From positions 56,356-120,355 of the forward strand of contig JBKJRD010000020.1 in assembly GCA_046594885.1 (NCBI GenBank): DNA of 64,000 bases. The letters run 5' to 3'. The notes beneath the pieces were generated by a model. It worked only from the letters and a program-made list of their open reading frames with translations, searched no databases and had not been told where the DNA came from. Position numbers and translations under genes: made by a program. The first letter of the stretch is position 1. Each line of letters starts with the position of its first letter. The stretch is from Methylotenera_A sp046594885 (lineage in GTDB: Bacteria; Pseudomonadota; Gammaproteobacteria; Burkholderiales; Methylophilaceae). This document shows, piece after piece, positions 17,604 to 26,584 of the stretch.

Positions 17604-18650
17604 ATGCTTGAAACGACTAAAAATCAAAGCCAAAAGTCAGCTGCAGAGCCTATTATACGCAATGAATCTGTTGTTAATATAGATGCATTGCATGGTAGTG
17701 GCTGTGAGATTGATATGGTAAATCGCTGGAGCGTGGATGAGATTGTGGCTTTATTTGAGCTGCCATTGAGCGATTTAATGTATCAAGCACAAACCATACA
17801 TCGTGCCAATTTTAACCCTAACGCAGTGCAAGTCAGCACGCTGTTATCCATTAAAACAGGCGGTTGCAGTGAAGATTGCGGTTATTGCCCACAGGCGGCA
17901 CGCTACCATACTGAAGTTGAAAATGAGCCTTTGATGCAGTTGGATGCGGTGTTAGCCGCCGCGCAAGAAGCCAAAGATAATGGCGCCAGCCGTTTCTGCA
18001 TGGGTGCGGCATGGCGCGGACCAAAACAGCGTGATCTTGAGCCTGTGCTAAAGATGATTCAAGCAGTAAAAGCGATGGGTTTAGAAACCTGCGCCACTTT
18101 AGGTATGTTAAAAAACGGCCAAGCCGAGCAGTTAAAACAAGCGGGTTTGGATTATTACAATCACAATTTAGACACCGCGCCAGAATTTTATGGCGATGTG
18201 ATTACCACGCGCACCTATCAAGATAGGCTTGATACACTAGGCCGCGTGAGAAATGCGGATATTCATGTGTGCAGTGGCGGCATTATTGGCATGGGTGAAT
18301 CGCGCAATCAGCGTGCTGGCTTACTCGCACAATTGGCCAATATGCAACAGCCACCTGAAAGTGTGCCAATTAATTTACTCACTCAAGTAGAAGGTACGCC
18401 ATTGCATGGCACGGATGAGCTAGACCCAATAGAGTTTGTGCGTACTATTGCGGCAGCGCGCATTACGATGCCCAATAGTTATGTGCGCCTTTCAGCTGGC
18501 CGGCAAAGCATGAGTGAGGGCATTCAGGCGTTGTGCTTTTTAGCGGGGGCAAATAGTATTTTTTACGGTGAAAAATTACTCACGACGGGCAACCCAGAAG
18601 CGGCGACGGATAGAAAACTATTCGCCAAATTGGGCATTAATCAAATTTAA
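17604..18650 (+). CDS. bioB: Biotin synthase
   Basis: This 348-residue radical-SAM enzyme has the cluster motif Cys88-x3-Cys92-x2-Cys95 (GGCSEDCGYCPQ) and the family segments YYNHNLDT and CSGGIIGMGES. It inserts sulfur into dethiobiotin. AAGGA lies 8 bases before the ATG. First gene of a five-gene biotin operon. Confidence 0.98.
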   Translation: MLETTKNQSQKSAAEPIIRNESVVNIDALHGSGCEIDMVNRWSVDEIVALFELPLSDLMYQAQTIHRANFNPNAVQVSTLLSIKTGGCSEDCGYCPQAARYHTEVENEPLMQLDAVLAAAQEAKDNGASRFCMGAAWRGPKQRDLEPVLKMIQAVKAMGLETCATLGMLKNGQAEQLKQAGLDYYNHNLDTAPEFYGDVITTRTYQDRLDTLGRVRNADIHVCSGGIIGMGESRNQRAGLLAQLANMQQPPESVPINLLTQVEGTPLHGTDELDPIEFVRTIAAARITMPNSYVRLSAGRQSMSEGIQALCFLAGANSIFYGEKLLTTGNPEAATDRKLFAKLGINQI

Positions 18651-18701
18651 GTCACGCAAAGCGACACCAATTTTGAGCTGAAATATAAGGTTAAGTAGAC
18701 A

Positions 18702-19922
18702 ATGTTCACTGCATTAAAAGAAGAGTTAAGTCTGTTATCTGGCTTGCAGCAAGAGCTAATTCAGCGCAAAGCCGATGGCTTATTGCGCCAGCGCAGGCTA
18801 TTAGATTCGCCGCAGGCAGAACATATTGTAGCTAACGACAAACATTTTTTATCTTTTTGTAGTAATGATTATTTGGGCTTGGCCAATCGTCCCGAATTGA
18901 TTGTGGCCATGCAAAAAGCGGCAGCTGATTCTGGCGTTGGTAGCGGCGCATCTAATTTAATTACAGGTCATCACCGTTATCACGATGCATTAGAAAAACA
19001 GTTAGCAAAATTTGTTGATATGCCCGCAGCGCTTTTATTTTCAACGGGTTATATGGCTAATATTGGTGTGATTGGCGCATTAATGGGCAGGCATGATGCC
19101 ATTTTTGCCGATAAATTAAATCATGCTTGTTTAAATGAAGGGGCTTATTTATCGCGCGCAGCGTTTCATCGCTTTGCGCATAACGATGTAACCGCCTTAG
19201 AAAAGCTGTTAAAACACAGCACTGCAAAACATAAATTAATCGCCGCCGATGCGGTGTTTAGTATGGATGGCGATATAGCGCCAATAGCGCAATATTTGGC
19301 TTTATGCGAACGATATGATGCGTATCTTTATATTGATGATGCGCATGGGTTTGGCGTTTTGGGAGAACATGGCAAAGGCAGTTTAAGTCATTTAAATTTG
19401 AAATCGCCACGCATCATCATGATGGCAACTTTAGGCAAGGCGGCAGGTGTTGCAGGCGCATTTGTAGCGGGTGAGCAGGTAGTCATTGATTATTTGATTC
19501 AAAAAGCCAATAGTTATGTGTATTCAACACCCGCGCCGCCAGCGTTATCAGCGACATTATCGGCAGCGTTAGTTTTAATCGAAAATGGCGATGATTTACG
19601 CACGCATTTGCGCTTATTGATTGCCACACTTAAAGCAAACTTAACCCTCAAAAAGTGGCAACTTTTACCCTCTAATACCGCGATTCAACCTTTGGTAATT
19701 GGCAGTAATGCCGCAGCTTTAGCCTTAAGCGAGCACTTGCAAATCTTGGGTATTTTAGTGCCAGCGATACGTCCGCCCACGGTGCCTGTTAATACGGCGC
19801 GGCTACGTATATCGTTATCGGCAGCGCATGGTGTTGAGGATGTTATACGATTAGCAAACGCCATTAATGAAGCGGAGCAAATGATGAGCACACCCTACGC
19901 AATCACGCGTTTAAGAGCATAA
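18702..19922 (+). CDS. bioF: 8-amino-7-oxononanoate synthase
   Basis: The 406-residue PLP enzyme of the alpha-oxoamine synthase family has the PLP lysine Lys246 in TLGKAAGVAGAF, DDAHGFGVLG at 212 and SNDYLGL near 54. It condenses pimeloyl-ACP with alanine. GGTTAAGT lies 5 bases before the ATG. Its TAA shares one base with the bioH ATG (TAATG). Confidence 0.97.
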   Translation: MFTALKEELSLLSGLQQELIQRKADGLLRQRRLLDSPQAEHIVANDKHFLSFCSNDYLGLANRPELIVAMQKAAADSGVGSGASNLITGHHRYHDALEKQLAKFVDMPAALLFSTGYMANIGVIGALMGRHDAIFADKLNHACLNEGAYLSRAAFHRFAHNDVTALEKLLKHSTAKHKLIAADAVFSMDGDIAPIAQYLALCERYDAYLYIDDAHGFGVLGEHGKGSLSHLNLKSPRIIMMATLGKAAGVAGAFVAGEQVVIDYLIQKANSYVYSTPAPPALSATLSAALVLIENGDDLRTHLRLLIATLKANLTLKKWQLLPSNTAIQPLVIGSNAAALALSEHLQILGILVPAIRPPTVPVNTARLRISLSAAHGVEDVIRLANAINEAEQMMSTPYAITRLRA

Positions 19923-20686
19923 TGAGCACCCATGTTGAAATTATTGGGCAAGGCCAACCGCTGGTGCTACTGCATGGCTGGGGCATGCACAGCGGTGTGT
20001 GGCAGCCGCTGATAAAAAAATTATCCGCGCAATATATGCTGTATTTGGTGGATTTACCTGGCATGGGTAATAGCCGCTCAATTGAGCCTTATCATTTGCA
20101 TGCATTAGCTGATGAGGTGGCGCAAGTGATTCCAGGTGTTTCCGATGTGCTGGGCTGGTCACTTGGCGGACTAGTTGCACAGCGTGTTGCGCTCAATCAA
20201 CCAGACCGCATTAGGCGCTTAGTTTTGGTCGGCTCAACCCCTTGTTTTGTCAACAAAAAAGGCTGGGATTTAGGTGTTAATCCCGCCAATTTTGAATCGT
20301 TTGCGCAAGCGGTCAATAGTGATTACAAAGCCACCATTCTGCAATTTTTAACCCTGCAATGCCTAAAAGCCGATGATGCACGTAGCACGCTTAAACAATT
20401 GCGCGCTAGCTTTGAAACGCGGCCAACGCCCACCCAAACCACGCTGCAACGCGCCTTGCAAATTTTGCTGGATGCTGATTTGCGCGATGAAATTGCTGAT
20501 ATACGCAAACCTACTTTGCTCATTCATGGTGACCGCGACACTTTAGCGCCCGTGCAAGCGGCGCATTGGATGATGCAACAGCTGCCACATGGGTTTTTAC
20601 GCGTGATTTCCGGCAGTGCGCATGCACCTTTTTTATCGCATTCAGCGCAATTTATCGCCACACTGAATCAATTTTTAGAACCTTAA
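19922..20686 (+). CDS. bioH: Pimeloyl-ACP methyl ester carboxylesterase
   Basis: This 254-residue alpha/beta hydrolase has nucleophile Ser80 in GWSLGG, a late HGDRDTLAP (acid) and SGSAHAPF (His). In the bio operon it removes the methyl ester that BioC adds, releasing pimeloyl-ACP for BioF. It overlaps bioF by one base. Confidence 0.93.
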   Translation: MSTHVEIIGQGQPLVLLHGWGMHSGVWQPLIKKLSAQYMLYLVDLPGMGNSRSIEPYHLHALADEVAQVIPGVSDVLGWSLGGLVAQRVALNQPDRIRRLVLVGSTPCFVNKKGWDLGVNPANFESFAQAVNSDYKATILQFLTLQCLKADDARSTLKQLRASFETRPTPTQTTLQRALQILLDADLRDEIADIRKPTLLIHGDRDTLAPVQAAHWMMQQLPHGFLRVISGSAHAPFLSHSAQFIATLNQFLEP

Positions 20687-20701
20687 TTTAGATAGCACTG
20701 C

Positions 20702-21580
20702 ATGCTAGATTCAACCGAGCCAGATGATTATTTGATGGATAAAGCGCGGGTACGCGCATCGTTTGACCGCGCAGCGCAAACCTATGATGCGGCTGCAATT
20801 TTGCAAAAAATAGTGCGCACAGAAATGTTAAGCCGCTTAGATTTGGTCAAAATTAAACCACAAGTGATTTTAGATGCAGGCTGCGGCACAGGCCACGCCA
20901 GCTTTGCGTTGCAAAAAAAGTTTAGGCGTTCGCAAGTGGTATCGTTAGATATTGCATTAGCCATGTTGCAAAAAACCCATCAGCAGCAACCACTGTTCAA
21001 TAAAGTATTTGGTCAAAAAAACTTGATTTGTGCCGATATTGAGCGATTACCGGTGTTAAGTAAAAGTATGGGTTTGGTGTGGTCGAATCTGGCATTGCAG
21101 TGGTGCAACGATTTGGATGCCGCTTTTGGTGAAATAGCCCGCGTGTTATTACCTAACGGCTTGTTGATGTTTAGCACATTTGGGCCCGATACGTTAAAAG
21201 AATTGCGCGTGGCAAGTAGCCGTAATCACACCAGCGTTAGCCGCTTTATTGACATGCATGATATTGGCGATGCCTTAACGCGCGCAGGTTTTAGCGCGCC
21301 GGTACTAGATGTTGAGCGTTACACGCTGACTTATGATGACGTGAAAAGCGTGATGAAAGATTTGAAAAGTATTGGTGCCCACAACGCAACCGCAGGGCGT
21401 GCGCGTGGCTTGCAGGGGCGTGGCTTTTTACAACAGTTAACACAAAATTACGAACAATTTAGGGTTGAAGGTAAGCTGCCAGCCACTTTTGAAGTGGTGT
21501 ACGGACATGCTTGGAAAGCTGAATCTAGACTAGATTTGGGCATTGGTGTTTCACCTATCACCTTTAAAACCTACAAATAA
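20702..21580 (+). CDS. bioC: Malonyl-ACP O-methyltransferase
   Basis: This 292-residue SAM-dependent methyltransferase has motif I LDAGCGTGHAS near 59, VWSNLALQWCND for the BioC family, and GPDTLKELR. It masks malonyl-ACP as a methyl ester so fatty-acid synthesis can build the pimelate chain. Its TAA shares a base with the bioD ATG. Confidence 0.95.
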   Translation: MLDSTEPDDYLMDKARVRASFDRAAQTYDAAAILQKIVRTEMLSRLDLVKIKPQVILDAGCGTGHASFALQKKFRRSQVVSLDIALAMLQKTHQQQPLFNKVFGQKNLICADIERLPVLSKSMGLVWSNLALQWCNDLDAAFGEIARVLLPNGLLMFSTFGPDTLKELRVASSRNHTSVSRFIDMHDIGDALTRAGFSAPVLDVERYTLTYDDVKSVMKDLKSIGAHNATAGRARGLQGRGFLQQLTQNYEQFRVEGKLPATFEVVYGHAWKAESRLDLGIGVSPITFKTYK

Positions 21581-22194
21581 TGAAAAAAGCGTTTTTTATC
21601 ACAGGCACCGATACAGGCGTAGGCAAAACTTACATTGCCTGCAAATTGATTCAACAATACGTGGCGCAAGGGTTTAAAGTAGTGGGCATGAAGCCAGTTG
21701 CCGCAGGGTGTGATTTTGTGAATGGCGAATGGGTCAATGATGACGTATTAAAGTTGGAAGCCGCAAGCAATGTAAAAGCACCGCGTAGTTTAACCAACCC
21801 CTACAGCTTTAAACAACCCATTGCGCCACACATTGCAGCTGAATTAGCAGGCATCACGATAGATATAGCCGTGATAAAAAAAGCGTTTGACGCGTTATCT
21901 CAGTTGTCAGACATCGTCATCATTGAGGGTGCAGGTGGTTTTTTAGTGCCGCTTAATGATACTGAAAGCATGGCGGATTTGGTTAAGGCTTTAGATGCCC
22001 CTATATTATTGGTTGTTGGCATGAAGTTGGGTTGCATTAACCATACCCTGTTAACCATTGAGGCGATTAAAATACGTAATTGTTATATTGAAGCTTGGTT
22101 ACCTAATCGAATGGATGCAGAAATGCTGCAATATAACAACAATATCTTAACAATTTCAAAAAAACTCCACGATATTAAACAACTTCAACTATAA
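21580..22194 (+). CDS. bioD: Dethiobiotin synthetase
   Basis: The 204-residue P-loop ATPase has GTDTGVGKT at 9-17, MKPVAAGC near 46 and EGAGGFLVPL near 115. It closes the ureido ring of dethiobiotin with CO2 and ATP. It completes a bioB-F-H-C-D operon with only short gaps or single-base overlaps between bioF and bioD. Confidence 0.96.
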   Translation: MKKAFFITGTDTGVGKTYIACKLIQQYVAQGFKVVGMKPVAAGCDFVNGEWVNDDVLKLEAASNVKAPRSLTNPYSFKQPIAPHIAAELAGITIDIAVIKKAFDALSQLSDIVIIEGAGGFLVPLNDTESMADLVKALDAPILLVVGMKLGCINHTLLTIEAIKIRNCYIEAWLPNRMDAEMLQYNNNILTISKKLHDIKQLQL

Positions 22195-22270
22195 ATATAT
22201 ATATATTTACTATAATACTCAAATACTTAAATAGTTTATTTGATATTTTAGATTGATTAGCATTATTCGT

Positions 22271-22292
22271 TAGCCCATATGGGCTATTGATG
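22271..22292 (+). promoter_or_regulatory. Palindromic element shared with the second PEP-CTERM gene
   Basis: A 16-bp perfect palindrome TAGCCCATATGGGCTA is followed directly by TTGATG. The same layout, GCCC-N4-GGG-(C/T)T-ATTGATG, occurs at 32000-32019 before the other PEP-CTERM gene. Here it ends about 90 bases before the ATG. It looks like a regulator site, but could also be a hairpin in the leader. Confidence 0.5.
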
Positions 22293-22381
22293 CGCATACT
22301 TAAGCCACCTACTATCCGTACATCAAGTTTGGTAAGCGATAATTTTAATAGGTTCAGTTAGCATTTTATAAAGGGATTACA

Positions 22382-23008
22382 ATGAAAAAGATTTTATTAG
22401 CATTAGGTTTTACATTAGTTGCAGCTTCAGCACAGGCTGCACATTTAACAACAGTAGGTAATTTGCAATTAGAAGCAAACGGCGCAGTTGTATTTTCTGG
22501 CGATACACATGATGTGATTAATGTTGGTGGTGCTGACGCGATGGGCGGTATTTTTGGTCAGCTTTCTGCTTTGCAAGATACCACTTTTTTGGTAACATTT
22601 CTAGGTAAAGAAGCGGCAAACACTAACTTTTGGGTTTCTAATGGCATGCCAGTCGCTGGTTCAGGTACTAACGTAGTTGCTGTTGGTCAAACTTTCAGTT
22701 TTCAAGTGATGGCAGGTGTAATTGATTTTGGCTTTACAGGTAATGGCGGTTCAAGTGCTTCTAACACGAATGCAAGCAATGAAAGAATCGCCTACATTCA
22801 AAACGATGGTACTTACATTGATGCAAATACTGGCAACCCATTTGCGTTTTTAATTGGCTTTAACGATGGTGGCTCACGTGATGGCGATTACGATGATTAC
22901 GTAGTTGGTGTTAGCGCAGTGCCAGTGCCAGCAGCATTGCCTTTGATGGCTTCTGCATTAGGCGCTTTTGGTATTGCACGTCGTCGTAACAAAGCAAAAG
23001 TTGCTTAA
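22382..23008 (+). CDS. PEP-CTERM (VPxPA-type) sorted exported protein
   Basis: The 208-residue product has a signal peptide (cleavage near AQA-AHL, 19), a Gly/Asn/Asp-rich beta-type body, an Asp cluster (DGGSRDGDYDD) and a C-terminal sorting tail: VPVPAALPL, a membrane helix, then RRRNK. This is the VPLPA variant of the PEP-CTERM signal processed by an exosortase, which must be encoded elsewhere. Such proteins are usually exported together with exopolysaccharide. The function of the body is unknown. Confidence 0.88.
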   Translation: MKKILLALGFTLVAASAQAAHLTTVGNLQLEANGAVVFSGDTHDVINVGGADAMGGIFGQLSALQDTTFLVTFLGKEAANTNFWVSNGMPVAGSGTNVVAVGQTFSFQVMAGVIDFGFTGNGGSSASNTNASNERIAYIQNDGTYIDANTGNPFAFLIGFNDGGSRDGDYDDYVVGVSAVPVPAALPLMASALGAFGIARRRNKAKVA

Positions 23009-23042
23009 TTTTACTGATTAAGTCAGTATCATTAGTCAGTTT

Positions 23043-23069
23043 AAAAAGCCTCCAATTGGAGGCTTTTTT
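23043..23069. terminator. Bidirectional rho-independent terminator
   Basis: AAAAAGCCTCC, a 4-base AATT loop, then GGAGGCTTTTTT: an 11-bp stem with T-runs on both strands, between the convergent PEP-CTERM gene and nadD. Confidence 0.95.
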
Positions 23070-23089
23070 GTTGTGCAAAAGGCCAATAC

Positions 23090-23740
23090 TTAACCATATA
23101 ATTGATGCAATTTTATATAGTTAATTACCTTATCTTGCATTAAATAGCGCGGCGTTGTTTTTTGTATAAAAGCGGCTCTAATGGCTGTTGACGATATGTC
23201 TAGCTCAGTGATGGCCTGCATATGAATATAACCAGCGGCTTGAGCAAACAAATCTTGTGCATGCTCAGTGTAATGATTGCGCATGAATAAGGCTAAATCT
23301 TCATTCAGCGGCGTTTGCATTAAAGTGGGTGTTGATCTTTTTACCAAAATAATATGGCAAAAGTTTAATAACTCCTGCCAGCGATGCCAGGTATTAAGCT
23401 TGCTGAAAGCATCTGTGCCCATGATTAAACAAATGGATGCATGCATGCCAATTTCTTGGCGTAAAGAAATCAGTGTATCAATCGTGTAAGAAGCCCCTCT
23501 ACGATCTAGCTCACGCGTATCTATTTTAAATAATGGATTATCCCCAATGGCCAGTTGCGTCATCTGTACACGTTGCTCAGCAGAGGCTGCAGGCATTTTT
23601 TTATGTGGCGGATTGGCGGATGGAATAAAGCGCACTTCATCTAAATTAAGCGCCTCTGCGAGTTCTTGCGCCATGCGTAAATGGCCAAAATGGATAGGAT
23701 TAAATGTGCCGCCTAAAAGACCTATTCGCTGCATATTCAA
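23090..23740 (-). CDS. nadD: Nicotinate-nucleotide adenylyltransferase
   Basis: The 216 residues carry GGTFNPIHFGHLRMA at 10-24 and the late ISSTAIR motif of the nucleotidyltransferase fold. It makes deamido-NAD. It is the last gene of leuS-lptE-holA-proA-nadD; rsfS (ybeB), the usual next gene, is not here. The stop codon is part of a GGTTAAGT copy. Confidence 0.97.
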   Translation of the reverse strand: MNMQRIGLLGGTFNPIHFGHLRMAQELAEALNLDEVRFIPSANPPHKKMPAASAEQRVQMTQLAIGDNPLFKIDTRELDRRGASYTIDTLISLRQEIGMHASICLIMGTDAFSKLNTWHRWQELLNFCHIILVKRSTPTLMQTPLNEDLALFMRNHYTEHAQDLFAQAAGYIHMQAITELDISSTAIRAAFIQKTTPRYLMQDKVINYIKLHQLYG

Positions 23741-23743
23741 GCA

Positions 23744-25000
23744 TTAAGCGCGAACTTGGCCATCGCCCAATACAATATACTTAAGCGAGGTCAAACCTTC
23801 TAAACCAACTGGGCCACGTGCATGCAATTTATCCGTTGAAATGCCAATTTCTGCACCCAAGCCATATTCAAAGCCATCTGCAAATCTGGTTGAGGCATTC
23901 ACCATCACGCTGCTAGAATCCACCTCACGCAGAAATCTTCTGGCTTTGGTGTAGTTTTCAGTCACAATCGCTTCAGTATGTTGGCTAGAATATTGGTTAA
24001 TATGCGTAATCGCCTCATCCAATCCATCCACTACTTTGCAGGAAATAATCGCCGCTAAATATTCGGTGTAAAAGTCTTCATCGGTAGCAGGTTTTGCCTG
24101 TGGCACTAAGGCTAACGTTTCAGCGCAACCACGAATCTCAACACCTTTAGCTGTTAACATATCAGCAAGTTTTGGTAGCATTATTTTAGAAACACTACGC
24201 GCAATCAGCAACGATTCTGCCGTATTACAAGTGCCTAAACGTTGCGTTTTGCTGTTGTCTAAAATCGGTAATGCTTTGGCCAAATCGGCTTCATCATCAA
24301 TATACACATGGCAATTGCCATCCAAATGTTTAATCACAGGAATACGCGCGTCGTTCGAAATACGTTCAATTAAGCCTTTGCCACCGCGCGGCACAATCAC
24401 ATCCACATATTGTTTCATGGTAATTAATTCGCCCACAGCAGCGCGATCGGTGGTTTCAATCACTTGCACCGCGGTGATGGGTAAACCCGCTTTTTCTAGC
24501 CCTTCATGCACCAATTTTGCGAGTGCTTGGTTGCAATGAATCGCCTCACTTCCGCCACGTAATATGCAGGCATTACCTGATTTAATACATAGTCCAGCGG
24601 CATCGATTGTGACATTAGGCCGTGCTTCATAAATAATACCAATCACGCCTAATGGCACGCGCATTTGGCCAACTTGAATGCCGCTTGGCAGATATTTAAA
24701 ATGGCTCATTTCGCCAATTGGATCGGCTAAATTAGCAATTTGTTGCAAGCCTTCGGCCATATTGAGAATGGATTTTTCAGATAATGTTAATCTGTCCAAC
24801 ATCGCCTCATCTAGACCATTAGCGCGCGCTACGGCTAAATCTTGCTGATTAGCGCTAATTAAGATTGATTTTTCGCGCAAAATGGCATTGGCAATATGAA
24901 TTAGCGCTTGGTTTTTAGTGCTGGTTTCAGCCGCCGCCATCAAGCGTGATGCGGCACGCGCATTCACTCCAACCGTTTGCATGTAGTTTTTAATGTCCAT
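23744..25000 (-). CDS. proA: Gamma-glutamyl phosphate reductase
   Basis: This 418-residue aldehyde-dehydrogenase-like enzyme has GVIGIIYEARPNVT near 118, catalytic Cys in LGTCNTAES and HTEAIVTE near the end. Second step of proline synthesis. It sits 3 bases upstream of nadD. Confidence 0.97.
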   Translation of the reverse strand: MDIKNYMQTVGVNARAASRLMAAAETSTKNQALIHIANAILREKSILISANQQDLAVARANGLDEAMLDRLTLSEKSILNMAEGLQQIANLADPIGEMSHFKYLPSGIQVGQMRVPLGVIGIIYEARPNVTIDAAGLCIKSGNACILRGGSEAIHCNQALAKLVHEGLEKAGLPITAVQVIETTDRAAVGELITMKQYVDVIVPRGGKGLIERISNDARIPVIKHLDGNCHVYIDDEADLAKALPILDNSKTQRLGTCNTAESLLIARSVSKIMLPKLADMLTAKGVEIRGCAETLALVPQAKPATDEDFYTEYLAAIISCKVVDGLDEAITHINQYSSQHTEAIVTENYTKARRFLREVDSSSVMVNASTRFADGFEYGLGAEIGISTDKLHARGPVGLEGLTSLKYIVLGDGQVRA

Positions 25001-25058
25001 AACGGCTATTATACGGTTTTGCTGCGCTGCACACTAGCGAGCTTAGTAGCGGCATGCA

Positions 25059-26072
25059 TTAGCGCGAGCGCACTTTTGCGAGGCCAAAGCATAGTCTGGA
25101 TAATTCTAGCCAAGCGTCACCTTGCATCACACCTTTGGCCGTTTTGTCGATATCACAGAGTTTTTGCAATGCCGCTTCTAATTGACGCAGGCTTAATCCG
25201 CTTAAAGCTTGTTTAACTAAAATTTGCCGATCACCATAAATTCTGGCGCTAGACATAGCAGAAACGATACTTTCATGACGTGCTACTGCCTGCTGTATAC
25301 GCAGCAACGGGCGCAACACCCACATTAATGGATTCATCACCGCAACTGCATTTTCGCCCTCATCTTGCAGGCCTTGCAAAATTGCCGTTACTCGCGCGGT
25401 GTCGCCTGCCAGTACGGCATCACCCAATTGAAACGCATCATAGCGCGATACATTGAGCACCGCCTCGCGAATGGCCTGATGGCTAATTTCGCCAGCGGGA
25501 TACAGTAACGCTAACTTTTGAATTTCTTGGTGTGCTGCCAGTAAATTGCCTTCTACCTGATGTGCGATAAAGGCGAGCGAAATTTCATCTGTGGTCTGGT
25601 TTTGCAGCGCCAACTTTGCAGCAAGCCATTGTGGTAGTTGTTTAGGCGCTATCTCTTTTAATTCAATAACAATCGCTGTCTTTTGTAAAGCGCCAAACCA
25701 TGCGCTATTTTTCGCATCGCGATCAAGATTCGGCAAGCTAATAATCGTGGTGCAATCGGGTATCAAGTTTGTGCTTAATTCAACCAGCGCTTTTGCACCA
25801 TCAACGCCAGGCCTGCCGCTGGGAATAGCAATTTCTAAGATGCGTAAGCTAGAAAATAGCGATAATGCCTGCGCAAACTGGCCAATTTGCTGCCAGTTAA
25901 AATGGCGTTCTACTATAAAGCTATTGCGCTCATCCGCACCCGCTTTGCGTGCTGCATGGCGAATGCTGTCCAAACACTCACTCTGCGCCAGCGGTTCATC
26001 GCCAACTAACACATACAGTGGTGCCAACGTTTTGGCTAAATGATGTTTCAGTTGACTGGAATCTAACTGCAT
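25059..26072 (-). CDS. holA: DNA polymerase III delta subunit
   Basis: The 337 residues fit HolA length. The N-terminal LYVLVGDEPLAQSECLDSIR and the SLPNLDRDAKNS region are typical, followed by the helical collar domain (YDAFQLGDAVLAGD, RQILVKQALSGLS). It opens the beta clamp in the clamp loader. It lies 8 bases after lptE. Confidence 0.93.
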   Translation of the reverse strand: MQLDSSQLKHHLAKTLAPLYVLVGDEPLAQSECLDSIRHAARKAGADERNSFIVERHFNWQQIGQFAQALSLFSSLRILEIAIPSGRPGVDGAKALVELSTNLIPDCTTIISLPNLDRDAKNSAWFGALQKTAIVIELKEIAPKQLPQWLAAKLALQNQTTDEISLAFIAHQVEGNLLAAHQEIQKLALLYPAGEISHQAIREAVLNVSRYDAFQLGDAVLAGDTARVTAILQGLQDEGENAVAVMNPLMWVLRPLLRIQQAVARHESIVSAMSSARIYGDRQILVKQALSGLSLRQLEAALQKLCDIDKTAKGVMQGDAWLELSRLCFGLAKVRSR

Positions 26073-26080
26073 TGGCGTGC

Positions 26081-26581
26081 TTATTTTTTAAGTGTCGATA
26101 ACCTGCGAATTAAACCACTTATTACATCCGCTTGCATATTCTCGTTTAATTGTTTCTCTTCACCTTGTTTTGCGAGCAAATTGGCATCGCTGTAAGAGAA
26201 ATCGCGTCGCGCTTCGATGGTTTGTACTGGGCTCCAAAGCGCAGCGCCAGCTTCTCTGGTGCGATAATGAACACGGTAAAACAACTCAAACTCGTTGACT
26301 AAACCTCTGCCACTCAACGAAAGAATGCGTTTTTCGCTTTCTTCACCCAATAATTCAAGCAAGACGTCGGCTTTATCGGCGCTACTTAACACTTTAATAT
26401 CGTTCACTTTTAACGATTTAATTAAATCTTTTGAAATAATTAAGGTGTTACCTTGCACAAATATGCTGTCAAAAGCGATATTGGCCGCGCCGCGCAGTTG
26501 AAAACCGCAGCTGGTGACAGCCGCCAGTAAAAACGTGTAAAAAAGCGCACGCAGCGCACGGTTAATATTCAATTGATTCAA
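26081..26581 (-). CDS. lptE: LPS-assembly lipoprotein LptE
   Basis: The 166-residue lipoprotein has its lipobox at Cys25 (AVTSCGFQLRG) and the family C-terminus with DVISGLIRRL. No ATG exists in frame near the start; TTG at 26581, three bases after the leuS stop with GGA overlapping that stop, is the best start. It plugs the LptD barrel in the outer membrane; lptD is in this window at 35897-38329. Confidence 0.9.
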   Translation of the reverse strand: MNQLNINRALRALFYTFLLAAVTSCGFQLRGAANIAFDSIFVQGNTLIISKDLIKSLKVNDIKVLSSADKADVLLELLGEESEKRILSLSGRGLVNEFELFYRVHYRTREAGAALWSPVQTIEARRDFSYSDANLLAKQGEEKQLNENMQADVISGLIRRLSTLKK

Positions 26582-26584
26582 TTT

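Noticed and set aside
22195..22260. Origin-like AT-rich stretch after bioD
   Set aside because: ATATATAT run without DnaA-box clusters; probably only promoter or spacer DNA.
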